Source: RGVD01 sp040403075 (GTDB taxonomy: Bacteria; Bacteroidota; Bacteroidia; UKL13-3). Taken from it: 54,968 bases of DNA. The notes under the pieces were generated by a model. The model searched no databases. It was not told where the DNA came from and saw only the letters and a program-made list of their open reading frames with translations. The translations under genes were made by a program, and so were the position numbers. Positions within the stretch are counted from its first letter, which is position 1. Each line of letters opens with the position of its first letter. Positions 15,732-24,884 of this stretch are shown piece by piece. The DNA lies in assembly GCA_040403075.1 (NCBI GenBank), contig JBBALJ010000011.1, forward strand, positions 1 through 54,968. Reading direction: 5' to 3'.

Positions 15732-18677
15732 TTGTGCATTTTGCAAACAAATACAGACAACTTGATTAAGAACATTTTATACATCCTTTTAAGCTTATTG
15801 ATATGTGGTAAAACCCATGCTCAATCGGGAAGCATAAATTGGACAAAAAGCAATCCATGGGTTGATTCCGTTTTAAATTCATTAAGCAATGATGAAAAAA
15901 TCGCCCAATTGATGATGGTTGCGGCATGGAGCAATAAAGACAAAAGCCATGTTCAAGATATAGAATGCCAAATAAAAGAAATTGGTGTAGGGGGTTTAAT
16001 TTTCTTTAAAGGAACACCCAACAAACAAGCTAAACTTACTAATCAATATCAAAAAATAAGTAGAGTTCCCTTACTAATTGGAATAGATGGTGAGTGGGGT
16101 TTAAGCATGAGGTTGGATAGTGTACCTGTTTTCCCAAGACAGTTGATATTAGGCGCTGCTAACGACATTGAGCTTACAAGACAATATGGAAGTGAGATTG
16201 GCAAGCAATGCAAGCGAATGGGTATTCATTTGAATTTTGCACCCGATGTAGATGTAAACAACAATATGGCCAATCCAGTTATTAACGATAGGAGTTTTGG
16301 TGAAAACAAATTTACAGTTGCTAAACATGGCATAGCATATACTAAAGGCATGCAAGAGCAACAACTAATGGCTTGTGCCAAACACTTTCCTGGCCATGGG
16401 GATACAGAGAATGATTCACACTTTGGATTACCAGTAATTAAAGGCAATCGTAAAAGATTAGATTCACTTGAGCTATATCCTTTCAAAGAGTTAATTAAAC
16501 ATGATGTGGCAAGCGTGATGAGTGCACATTTATTCGTGCCTGCTTTAGATTCAACACCCAATATAGCATCATCCATATCCCCATTGATAATAAACGGCCT
16601 TTTAAAAAAAGAAATGGGTTTTGAAGGTATTGTTATTACTGATGGACTAAACATGAAAGCTGTAAGCAACTATTATAGTCCTGGAGAGGTGGCCGCCAAA
16701 GCATTTGCAGCTGGTAATGACATGTTATTATTTGTTGAAGATGTTCCTCAGAGCATACACATGATAAAAGAATATATCAAACGTGGTGAAATAACTTGGG
16801 AGCAAGTAAACCAAAGTTGCAAAAAAATTCTTACCGCAAAATATTGGTGTGGCTTAGGAAATTACAAGCCCATCAATAGTGAACATTTAACTGATGATTT
16901 AAATTGTTGTGAAACAGAATTATTCATAAAGAAAGTAGTTAAAAGCGGTATAACTGTAGTTAAAAATGCGGATAATATTATTCCACTTGTAGATGCAGAT
17001 AAATACAAAATAGCGAGTGTAGCAGTTGGAAATCCAATGCTTAGCGACTTTCAGCAAATGGTAAACAACTATACCAAATGCGATTTCTATGCAATTGATA
17101 AAAATGATTCTAAATTCAATTTTGATTCGCTGTATGAAAAACTTCAATACTATAATTTGGTTATAATTAGCCTTCATAGCACAAGCAGATTTGTAAGTAA
17201 AAAATTAGGCTTAACACAACAACAGATTGATTTCATTAATAGACTTAATACAAGTAGAAAATGTATTTTGGTAAACAATGGCAATCCATATATTCTCCAA
17301 CATTTTACTAATTTCAGAAACATCATTGTTTCATATGAAGACCTTCCTATATACAATAAGCTAGCAGCACAAGCCTTGTTCGGTGCCTATCCTACAAATG
17401 GCAAATTGCCAGTTTCAGTTACACCCACTTTCCCTTTGGGCAGTGGCATTGAGACCGAAAGGATGAATGTTCTTGAATATGTATATCCAGAAGAAATGGA
17501 TATACCAAGAAACAATTTCACAGCTATTGATAGCATAATAACTGATGCCATAAGGCAGAAGGCAATGCCAGGCTGCCAAGTGCTTGTGGCAAAAGATGGC
17601 AAAGTGGTTTATAACAAATCATTTGGGTTTCAAACCTACGATTCATTGAAGCCCGTAACAAACTATCATTTGTATGATATTGCATCTTTAACTAAAATTA
17701 TGAGCACCACTTTGGCCATGATGAAATTGTATGAAACAGGTAAAATAAGTCTTGACGATAAAATTGGATTGTATTTGCCTTGGTTAAAAGGAAGTGATAA
17801 AGAGAAGTTGAAAATCAAAGATATTATGCTGCACCAAGCCGGCTTATTTCCCTTCATTCCTTTCTATAAGAAAACACTTATTGCTGGACAACTAAACCCT
17901 AATATATACTCAAAAACAAAAGACAGTATATATACCATTCAGGTTGCTGATAGCATCTATTTAAACAAGGATTACGAGAAAGAGATATGGAGCACCATAG
18001 CAAATAGCGAATTAAAAACACAAGGTAATTATGTATACAGTGATCTGGGATTTATGATGTTGAGAAAAGTGGTTGAGGTAATCAGCAATCAGGATTTTGA
18101 AACTTATCTCAGAGAAAATATATACAACCCATTGAAACTATCAAGTATGGTTTTCAATCCTATCAAAACATTTAATAGAGCTTGGATAGTGCCAACTGAA
18201 TTGGATACTATTTTTAGAAAACAATTACTACAGGGATTTGTGCACGATCCTGCTGCAGCCATGCTTGGAGGTGTTAGTGGACATGCGGGTTTGTTTTCAA
18301 ATGCCAATGACATAGCGGTAATTATGCAAATGTTATTAAATGGAGGTTCATACGGTGGTCGTCAAATATTTAAATCATCAACTGTTGAGCTATTCACTAA
18401 AAAACAGATGAAAAAAGGCAATAGACGAGGTTTAGGATTTGATAAGCCTGAAACTGAACCCGAAAAAGCAAGCCCAACCTCCCTATCTTGTTCCCCTCAA
18501 ACATTTGGACACACTGGATTTACAGGCACATGCACTTGGGCAGACCCTAAAAACAATTTGGTGTTTGTATTCCTATCAAATAGAATAAACCCGAATGCTG
18601 AAAACAAAAAGTTAACAGAGCTAAATGTGAGAACCCATCTACAAGATGCTATATACGAAGCAGTGAAAAAGAAATAA
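15732..18677 (+). CDS. Glycoside hydrolase family 3 / serine beta-lactamase-like fusion, secreted
   Basis: About 980 residues. There is no ATG near the start; TTG codons at 15732 and 15762 are in frame, and the one at 15762 gives the cleaner signal peptide (M-IKNILYILLSLLICGKTHAQ). Residues about 40-390 are an NagZ-like GH3 catalytic domain: KHFPGHGDTENDSHFGLPV carries the His/Asp acid pair and the nucleophile is the Asp of VITDGLNMKA. A GH3 C-terminal domain follows (about 395-580). Residues about 595-975 form a class C beta-lactamase/DD-peptidase-like domain with SLTK (SxxK), YSD (YxN) and HTG motifs. This two-enzyme arrangement is known in Bacteroidota and probably acts on cell-wall fragments (beta-N-acetylhexosaminidase plus a peptidase or esterase). 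The hydrolase gene 6 bases downstream is co-transcribed. Confidence 0.88.
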   Translation: MCILQTNTDNLIKNILYILLSLLICGKTHAQSGSINWTKSNPWVDSVLNSLSNDEKIAQLMMVAAWSNKDKSHVQDIECQIKEIGVGGLIFFKGTPNKQAKLTNQYQKISRVPLLIGIDGEWGLSMRLDSVPVFPRQLILGAANDIELTRQYGSEIGKQCKRMGIHLNFAPDVDVNNNMANPVINDRSFGENKFTVAKHGIAYTKGMQEQQLMACAKHFPGHGDTENDSHFGLPVIKGNRKRLDSLELYPFKELIKHDVASVMSAHLFVPALDSTPNIASSISPLIINGLLKKEMGFEGIVITDGLNMKAVSNYYSPGEVAAKAFAAGNDMLLFVEDVPQSIHMIKEYIKRGEITWEQVNQSCKKILTAKYWCGLGNYKPINSEHLTDDLNCCETELFIKKVVKSGITVVKNADNIIPLVDADKYKIASVAVGNPMLSDFQQMVNNYTKCDFYAIDKNDSKFNFDSLYEKLQYYNLVIISLHSTSRFVSKKLGLTQQQIDFINRLNTSRKCILVNNGNPYILQHFTNFRNIIVSYEDLPIYNKLAAQALFGAYPTNGKLPVSVTPTFPLGSGIETERMNVLEYVYPEEMDIPRNNFTAIDSIITDAIRQKAMPGCQVLVAKDGKVVYNKSFGFQTYDSLKPVTNYHLYDIASLTKIMSTTLAMMKLYETGKISLDDKIGLYLPWLKGSDKEKLKIKDIMLHQAGLFPFIPFYKKTLIAGQLNPNIYSKTKDSIYTIQVADSIYLNKDYEKEIWSTIANSELKTQGNYVYSDLGFMMLRKVVEVISNQDFETYLRENIYNPLKLSSMVFNPIKTFNRAWIVPTELDTIFRKQLLQGFVHDPAAAMLGGVSGHAGLFSNANDIAVIMQMLLNGGSYGGRQIFKSSTVELFTKKQMKKGNRRGLGFDKPETEPEKASPTSLSCSPQTFGHTGFTGTCTWADPKNNLVFVFLSNRINPNAENKKLTELNVRTHLQDAIYEAVKKK

Positions 18678-18683
18678 ATATCG

Positions 18684-19328
18684 ATGCAAGAAAACCATAT
18701 TGACATAATTAAAACGGCCAGGTATTACACAATAGGTACTCTAAAAGATAACACAAAAGAAGTTTGGTTTGTAATTCATGGATACGCCCAATTGGCAAAG
18801 GATATTTTGCGGAAATTTGAAACTACAAATAATGATCATATTCTCTTTATTGCACCTGAAGGTTTAAATAAGTTTTATTCACGGGGCTTTACGGGTAATC
18901 CTGTGGCAAGTTGGATGTCGAGTGAGGACAGAATGAATGAAATTAAAGACTATTGCAACTATCTTAATCAGCTTTTTCTGTCACTTGAATTAACTAAAAA
19001 ACCTAATGTCAGGATAAATGTTTTGGGCTTTTCGCAAGGGGTAACAACAGCCTCAAGATGGATTGAAAGTAATGATTTTTCATTTCACCATTTTGTTTTG
19101 TATGCCGGTGAAATAGCGAAGGAGTTTCAAGATACATTACCTACTAGATTAGCAAATATAACAAGCACCATTGTGAGAGGTAAAAATGATTCGCTAATAA
19201 AAGAAGATAGAATAAAAACTTTAATAAACCTATATCAAAACACACCTCATGAATACATAGAATTCGAGGGCGGACATGAAGTTACGATTGAAATGGTGGA
19301 ATTAATCCTAAGTAGAACAAGCTATTAA
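18684..19328 (+). CDS. Alpha/beta hydrolase (carboxylesterase/phospholipase-like)
   Basis: 214 residues, no signal peptide. The nucleophile elbow is GFSQG with S117, the acid is probably the Asp of RGKNDSLI (about 179) and the base is the His of EGGHEV (near 203). HGY near 32 supplies the oxyanion region. This is the layout of small carboxylesterases of the phospholipase/carboxylesterase family. Substrate unknown. It follows the GH3 fusion by 6 bases and ends overlapping by 4 bases with the convergent glycosyltransferase gene. Confidence 0.78.
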   Translation: MQENHIDIIKTARYYTIGTLKDNTKEVWFVIHGYAQLAKDILRKFETTNNDHILFIAPEGLNKFYSRGFTGNPVASWMSSEDRMNEIKDYCNYLNQLFLSLELTKKPNVRINVLGFSQGVTTASRWIESNDFSFHHFVLYAGEIAKEFQDTLPTRLANITSTIVRGKNDSLIKEDRIKTLINLYQNTPHEYIEFEGGHEVTIEMVELILSRTSY

Positions 19329-20293
19329 GATTGTATATCTTGCCCATTCATTAGTTCTTTTTCGCGTATCACCTTATCTACAATAAACAAAGGTCTTTGC
19401 TGCACTTGTTTGTATATCCTTAATACATACTCTCCAATTACCCCAAGAGAAATCAATTGTACACCTCCAAACATAACAATGGCAGCAATCAAGGCTGTGA
19501 AGCCTACTGGAACTCCATCAAACCATATTTTCTTGATAAATACACTTACTAAATAAATTAAAGATACTACTATAGATATTACACCTAATCGAGTAATGAA
19601 TTTAACTGGAAAGTCGCTGAAGTTAAAAATACCACTGTAAGCTAATTCAAATAATTTTTTCCATGAATATTTGCTATCTCCATCAAATCTAGCTGATCTA
19701 TCATATTCAATACCAGTTTGCTTAAAACCCACCCAAGCCCGCATGCCACGTAGGTACCTGTTTTGCTCTGGCATTGAGTTAAGATAGTCAAGCACCTTTC
19801 TGTTTATTAAAGCAAAGTCCCCACTATCTGCAGGTAATTCAATGTTTGCAATTTTTTTTATTAAACGATAATAAAACCAATATAGTTGCCTTTTAAAAAA
19901 TGATTCTTTACGACTTTTCCTTATGCCGTATACAACATCATATCCTTCATCTAACTTATTCAAAAATTCAATGATCATTTCTGGTGGATCTTGTAAATCT
20001 CCATCTAAAATAAAAACTGCTTTGGAAGCTCTAACATATCTCAAACCTGCTGTCAAGGCCAATTGGTGTCCATGATTTTTAGAAAGAAAGATTGAATTGA
20101 ATCGGCTATCAGCAAATGAAATGCTGCTCATCATGGCAGAAGTATTATCAGTACTACCATCATCAACTAAAATAATTTCAGATGGTATTTGTAAGTTTTC
20201 AATTAAAGATAATAGGCGTTTATGTAATCTGGCAATATTCTTCTCCTCATTATATAATGGAACTACAAATGACAATTCTATCTTATTAGACAT
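19325..20293 (-). CDS. Membrane-anchored family 2 glycosyltransferase (GtrB/ArnC/DPM1 type)
   Basis: 322 residues from ATG 20293; a longer frame from 20326 adds an unlikely leader. The GT-A domain has VVPLYNEEKN near the start, LVDDGSTDNT and the DxD-like DGDLQDPPEM near 105. Two C-terminal membrane helices (about 232-255 and 265-290) and the end EYVLRIYKQVQQRP are typical of enzymes that charge undecaprenyl phosphate with one sugar on the cytoplasmic face. The lipid-linked sugar would feed the GT-C-like membrane enzymes encoded nearby. Divergent from the next glycosyltransferase by 100 bases. Confidence 0.87.
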   Translation of the reverse strand: MSNKIELSFVVPLYNEEKNIARLHKRLLSLIENLQIPSEIILVDDGSTDNTSAMMSSISFADSRFNSIFLSKNHGHQLALTAGLRYVRASKAVFILDGDLQDPPEMIIEFLNKLDEGYDVVYGIRKSRKESFFKRQLYWFYYRLIKKIANIELPADSGDFALINRKVLDYLNSMPEQNRYLRGMRAWVGFKQTGIEYDRSARFDGDSKYSWKKLFELAYSGIFNFSDFPVKFITRLGVISIVVSLIYLVSVFIKKIWFDGVPVGFTALIAAIVMFGGVQLISLGVIGEYVLRIYKQVQQRPLFIVDKVIREKELMNGQDIQS

Positions 20294-20393
20294 GGAGCAA
20301 ATTAATAAAAAACCACAAAAAATCATGGCAATTGCTGCCCAAAAATATTTTATATATAATTGTATTCATTTTTATCTGTCAAAATCACTCTAA

Positions 20394-21110
20394 ATGTCAC
20401 CAAAACTAAGTATTGTAATACCTGCATATAATGAAGCCAAAACAATCCATTTAATTTTAAAGAAAATTGAAGATGTGGTTCTTATTGGCAATTACATCAA
20501 AGAAATTATTATTGTTAATGATTGTTCTAAAGATGACACAGAAGCTGTTGTTTTAGATTTGCAAAAGACTCATTACCAATCCATAAAATATGTAAAACAT
20601 AATGCAAACAAAGGCAAAGGTGCGGCATTACACACAGGGATAAAAGAAGCAACTGGTGATATTATCATAATTCAGGATGCCGATTTAGAGTATGATCCAA
20701 ACGAATATAACTTACTATTAAAACCCATCATAGATGGCTTCGCAGATGTTGTTTATGGCTCAAGATTCATGGGAGGTAATCCTCATAGGATTTTATTTTT
20801 TTGGCATTCTATAGGAAATAAATTCTTAACAACCTTGTCAAACATGTTCACCAATCTTAACCTTACAGACATGGAAACTTGCTATAAAATGTTCAAATCC
20901 GAAATTATTAAGTCCTTAATTCTAAAAGAAAATAGATTTGGATTTGAACCTGAAGTAACAGCCAAAATTTCGAGAATTCCAGCAATTAGAATTTATGAGG
21001 TAGGTATATCGTACTATGGAAGAACCTATGCTGAAGGAAAAAAAATTGGTGCTAAAGATGGATTTAGGGCAATTTATTGTATTTTAAAGTATGGTTTACT
21101 AAAAAGATAA
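20394..21110 (+). CDS. Family 2 glycosyltransferase, soluble DPM1-like
   Basis: 238 residues without membrane segment. Motifs are SIVIPAYNEAKTI, IVNDCSKDDT, NKGKGAALHTGI and the metal-binding QDADLEYDPNEY near 95. VYGSRFMGG and DMETCYKMF are typical of the polyprenyl-phosphate mannosyl/glucosyl synthase branch. It probably makes a second lipid-linked donor. It is followed after 10 bases by a membrane protein gene, so the pair is likely one operon. Confidence 0.87.
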   Translation: MSPKLSIVIPAYNEAKTIHLILKKIEDVVLIGNYIKEIIIVNDCSKDDTEAVVLDLQKTHYQSIKYVKHNANKGKGAALHTGIKEATGDIIIIQDADLEYDPNEYNLLLKPIIDGFADVVYGSRFMGGNPHRILFFWHSIGNKFLTTLSNMFTNLNLTDMETCYKMFKSEIIKSLILKENRFGFEPEVTAKISRIPAIRIYEVGISYYGRTYAEGKKIGAKDGFRAIYCILKYGLLKR

Positions 21111-21120
21111 ATCCTCCTTA

Positions 21121-22533
21121 ATGAATTCTTTTAAACTAAATGTATTTTCCATTTCATTTACAATAATTGCTTTAATACTAGTTTCATTGGCAATTTTAAT
21201 TGATGGTACTGGGGGAGGAGGAGATAGTGTTTTCCATTACATGTATTCTAAATATGCCATAGAACACCCCGAAAACTTCTTTAATCATTGGGCAAAACCA
21301 GTATATACAATGCTATCTTGTCCATTTGCACAATTTGGATTCATTGGGATCAAGCTATTCAATGTATTAATGAGCCTTATTGCATGTTATTGGGGCTACA
21401 AAACTCTTGAGGTTTTGAAAATAAAAAACCGAGAATGGTATCCCACAATATTGTTTTCAATAATATTATTTGTAGACGTTACACTTTCAGGATTGACAGA
21501 ACCCCTATCGGCAGCTATGATTATAATAGCTATTTATTTTATCTTATGTAAAAAGGATATCTTGGGGGTTTGTATAATCTCATTTCTTCCTTTTGTTCGC
21601 TCAGAGGGTCTTGTAATGATATGTGTATTTTTAATTTATTTAATTGTTTCTCGCAAATATAAATTCATTCCTTGGCTAGTTACTGGTCATATTATTATGG
21701 CAATTATTGGTTATACCTACTACAAAGATTTTTTTTGGGTCTTTAATAAAATTCCATATGCACACTTGAATAGTAGCTACGGAAAAGGAACCTGGATACA
21801 TTTCTTTGAACAACTCTATTTTCATTTTGGTTTGATTGAATATTCATTATTGATAATTGGATTAATAACATTGTTAATCTCTGTTATAAATAAAAAAAGC
21901 ATAGTCCCTGAAAAGTTATGGTTGATTTATGGGTGCTTTGTAGCATTTTTCTTTGCGCATACTTGTTTTTGGGCAATGGGCATATTCAATTCTATGGGAC
22001 TAACTCGGGTATTTGTGAGTGTTGTTCCTTTGGCGGCTATAATTATACTGGATTCAATAAACAATATAGAAAATACAATAAACATTTTTTTAAAAAATAA
22101 AACAGATATTCCAAAGTACATTTTAATCATAGTAATAGTCATCTTCCCCTTTTTAAATACACCATCATCTTATAAAATTCCTGATGATTTTAAATTAGAG
22201 GAGTCTCAAACTTTAATAAAAAAAGAAATTGTTCCTTATTTAAAAAAAAGAATAGATATTAAAACAATAATTGTAGCAGATATCTCAATACCTTTTTTTT
22301 TAAATCTTGATCCATTTGATACAACAAAAGTTAAAATTACAAGTAAAGTAAATAATCTTGACGCTCTAAAAAAAGATGAGATAATAATTTGGGATAATTG
22401 GCTAAGTGTAATGGAGGCAAATTTGACTTTAGAAAATCTAAAAAAAATACAACAAATTAAAATAGACACCACTTTTACCTCAAAAAGCAAAAGTGGCAGA
22501 ATTACTAATTATGTAGTATTTAGTAAAAAGTAA
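21121..22533 (+). CDS. Polytopic membrane protein, probable GT-C-type glycosyltransferase
   Basis: 470 residues with about ten hydrophobic helices, then a soluble C-terminal part (about 355-470). The first external loop after helix 1 has DGTGGGGDSVFHYMYSKYA, which places an acidic residue where GT-C enzymes keep their catalytic Asp. No exact family recognised. It is directly downstream of a DPM1-like synthase, which fits an enzyme that takes the sugar from a polyprenyl phosphate outside the membrane. Confidence 0.65.
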   Translation: MNSFKLNVFSISFTIIALILVSLAILIDGTGGGGDSVFHYMYSKYAIEHPENFFNHWAKPVYTMLSCPFAQFGFIGIKLFNVLMSLIACYWGYKTLEVLKIKNREWYPTILFSIILFVDVTLSGLTEPLSAAMIIIAIYFILCKKDILGVCIISFLPFVRSEGLVMICVFLIYLIVSRKYKFIPWLVTGHIIMAIIGYTYYKDFFWVFNKIPYAHLNSSYGKGTWIHFFEQLYFHFGLIEYSLLIIGLITLLISVINKKSIVPEKLWLIYGCFVAFFFAHTCFWAMGIFNSMGLTRVFVSVVPLAAIIILDSINNIENTINIFLKNKTDIPKYILIIVIVIFPFLNTPSSYKIPDDFKLEESQTLIKKEIVPYLKKRIDIKTIIVADISIPFFLNLDPFDTTKVKITSKVNNLDALKKDEIIIWDNWLSVMEANLTLENLKKIQQIKIDTTFTSKSKSGRITNYVVFSKK

Positions 22534-22546
22534 CTTATGATAAAAT

Positions 22547-24004
22547 TTACTTTATGAGAAACACAATAAAGTTAGCATTATTAAATACCATTTTCAAACC
22601 AGAGGTATCGGATAAGTGTTCGTTTTTATTATGAATCCAATAAGCTGAATGCATATCTTTTATTTTTTTAGAGTCAAGTAAGTAAACACTTTCTCGCTGA
22701 CAAATCAATCTTAAAACATTTGGTTTGAAGAAAATGAATTTATCTGTTTGTTTAGTATTTGACTTAATAAAGTCAAAAAGCTCAATTGAACCATTCGACT
22801 GAATATCATTAGGTGTAAGATTCCCTGAATGTGCCTGATTTAAGGTGTTAAAAATAGAGAAAAATAGTAGCACCCAAAGAACACTGTATCTGAAGTTGAT
22901 AATTTTTGCTGTTTTATATTTTTCTGCAAAAGCCTCAAAAAAGAAGCTAGAACCTAAACAAAAAAAATAAAAATAAATTGGAATTAATAAAAAAATAAAT
23001 CTTAAACCCTGCTGAAAAGGCCAAATTAGCAGCAAAATAAAATGTAATAGAGTTATTAATGTCAATACCAAATTCCGATTTATAGACAAATACATTCCCC
23101 AAAACATAAAAGGAGTAGTGAGAAAAATAAAAAAATTGGAATTGTATAAAAACCAATTTAGTGAATCAGTATAATAACTAATATTATCTAATATGCTTTT
23201 AGGATTAATTGGTAATAATTGAGCTAAATATCCGCTACTTGAACTAGGATAGTTTAAATGGATTAAAACATTTATTGAAAGAAAAATTGAAAGAAAAACA
23301 AACATTTTAAGAAACAAAATCTTAAACCCAATTTTCCTTTGAAAATATCTTATAAAATCATGTAAGATAAAAGCCCCTGCAACACTAATTGATAGTGTTT
23401 TTGTTTGGTATGCACATACAAGTATTGCAGACAATATAGAATATTTAATAATAATTTTTTTTACATCTGATTCCTTAAGTCTACTGAAAAAAAAAATCCC
23501 AAGCCAAACAAACATCATTGAAGGAATATCCGCAAGTATATTATTGCTAAACTTAATAAAGTAATTTGAAGTTGCCACTAGGCCTAATATAATTATTGCC
23601 TCAACATAACCCAATGCTTCGATAAAGTAAAAAACTAGTGTTAACATTAAGATTAAAAAACAAATTAAGGTTAATAATTTAAATGCAATAAAATTCATTC
23701 CAAAATACTTATAAATGGGCGCTAGCATCAGGGGATATCCAACAGGATATACATCTGGATTCATCCTCATGTATGAACCTTGGCAACTTGCTTTACTTGC
23801 CTCAAATAATGTTTCTGTGCCACCTTCAACAATGGCCTGAGCTTGGCTAATATAAAGTGCAAAATCCCCTCCCCAATCATGTCCCGGATTTAGCACTGAT
23901 AAAGTTTCATAAGAGTAAAAAAAACCAAATAGACAGTAAGCTATATATAACCACCTTTTATGCTCTTTTGCAATATTCATTATAAGTTCATTAAACACGA
24001 TCAT
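22547..24004 (-). CDS. GT39-like membrane glycosyltransferase (ArnT/PMT superfamily)
   Basis: 485 residues; ATG 24004 or the internal ATG at 23980 (MNIAKEHKRW...) are both possible. About eleven membrane helices. The first extracytoplasmic loop has NPGHDWGGDFALYISQAQAI, the Asp-containing loop typical of the dolichyl-phosphate-mannose/ArnT superfamily that transfers sugars from polyprenyl phosphates. The C-terminal soluble tail is short. Gap of 37 bases to the family 2 transferase upstream on the same strand, so they are likely co-transcribed. Acceptor unknown. Confidence 0.75.
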   Translation of the reverse strand: MIVFNELIMNIAKEHKRWLYIAYCLFGFFYSYETLSVLNPGHDWGGDFALYISQAQAIVEGGTETLFEASKASCQGSYMRMNPDVYPVGYPLMLAPIYKYFGMNFIAFKLLTLICFLILMLTLVFYFIEALGYVEAIIILGLVATSNYFIKFSNNILADIPSMMFVWLGIFFFSRLKESDVKKIIIKYSILSAILVCAYQTKTLSISVAGAFILHDFIRYFQRKIGFKILFLKMFVFLSIFLSINVLIHLNYPSSSSGYLAQLLPINPKSILDNISYYTDSLNWFLYNSNFFIFLTTPFMFWGMYLSINRNLVLTLITLLHFILLLIWPFQQGLRFIFLLIPIYFYFFCLGSSFFFEAFAEKYKTAKIINFRYSVLWVLLFFSIFNTLNQAHSGNLTPNDIQSNGSIELFDFIKSNTKQTDKFIFFKPNVLRLICQRESVYLLDSKKIKDMHSAYWIHNKNEHLSDTSGLKMVFNNANFIVFLIK

Positions 24005-24041
24005 TTTTATAAACTAAAATCTAGAAATACTTTAAACTAAG

Positions 24042-24743
24042 TTACATTCTAACGAAAATTTTAAAAAAATTAAACGCTTCCTTTGATATAACATTTAAAT
24101 TCATTTTCCTTACAACAGTAGTTTCATTTAAAACAACGGGAATAAGAGAAATTTGTAAATTATTTTTAGCTGCAATACAAATAAATTCTAAGTCAAACAA
24201 ATAGCGATCAATTTCCGTCTTTAAAAAATATTGCTTAACTTCTTTCCGCATTCCTTTTAACCCTCCTTGGGTATCATTTGTAGGAATTCTTAAAAGTAAT
24301 TTTATGAAAAACTTCAATAATTTAGAAATCAATGCTCGGTGGAATGGAATGTTTTCATAATAACTTAATCCTCTGATACCTATTGCAATGTCATTATTTA
24401 TGAGTTGATCAACAATTTTCAAAATACTTTCATTTGTATAAGGAAAATCGATATCAGTATAAATGATATAATTGCTTTTGGCGCTTTCAACCCCTTGCCT
24501 AATAGCATATCCTTTGCCTCTATTTGTCCGATATGATATAATACTACAATTTCGAATTTGGGAGCTTAGATTAGATAAATCTGCATCTAAATCAAGGGTA
24601 CTTCCATCATTAACTATAACAATTTCCAAATCATAATTAGCTAATAGAATTGACAGCTCTTCAAGTCTCACAAGAATATTTTTAACCCAATTTTTCTCAG
24701 GATTATAACATGGTAATACAATAGTAAGGCTATCCTTTTTCAT
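24042..24743 (-). CDS. Family 2 glycosyltransferase
   Basis: 233 residues, GT-A fold. It shows TIVLPCYNPEKNW, VIVNDGSTLD, RTNRGKGYAIRQGVE and the metal site YTDIDFPYTNES near 100, where the usual DxD is TDID. NDTQGGLKGM and DLEFICIA are further family positions. No membrane anchor, so it is probably a cytoplasmic polyprenyl-phosphate or nucleotide-sugar transferase. It is upstream of the GT39-like gene in the same direction. Confidence 0.85.
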   Translation of the reverse strand: MKKDSLTIVLPCYNPEKNWVKNILVRLEELSILLANYDLEIVIVNDGSTLDLDADLSNLSSQIRNCSIISYRTNRGKGYAIRQGVESAKSNYIIYTDIDFPYTNESILKIVDQLINNDIAIGIRGLSYYENIPFHRALISKLLKFFIKLLLRIPTNDTQGGLKGMRKEVKQYFLKTEIDRYLFDLEFICIAAKNNLQISLIPVVLNETTVVRKMNLNVISKEAFNFFKIFVRM

Positions 24744-24884
24744 TTATAATGGATTATTTAGGAGCAATTTTAATTCAATAATGAGTATTAACGAAATAAA
24801 TTACAAAATTCAGTTTTCTTTGCTATTTAAATTTAACTAACAAATATTAAGTATCAATATTGTAACTATTTATTATACATTTTA
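24744..24884. other. Divergent intergenic region without clear signals
   Basis: 141 very AT-rich bases between two divergent genes. It must contain promoters for both, but no convincing TAnnTTTG box with a -33 partner, no operator and no RNA gene was found. Confidence 0.5.
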
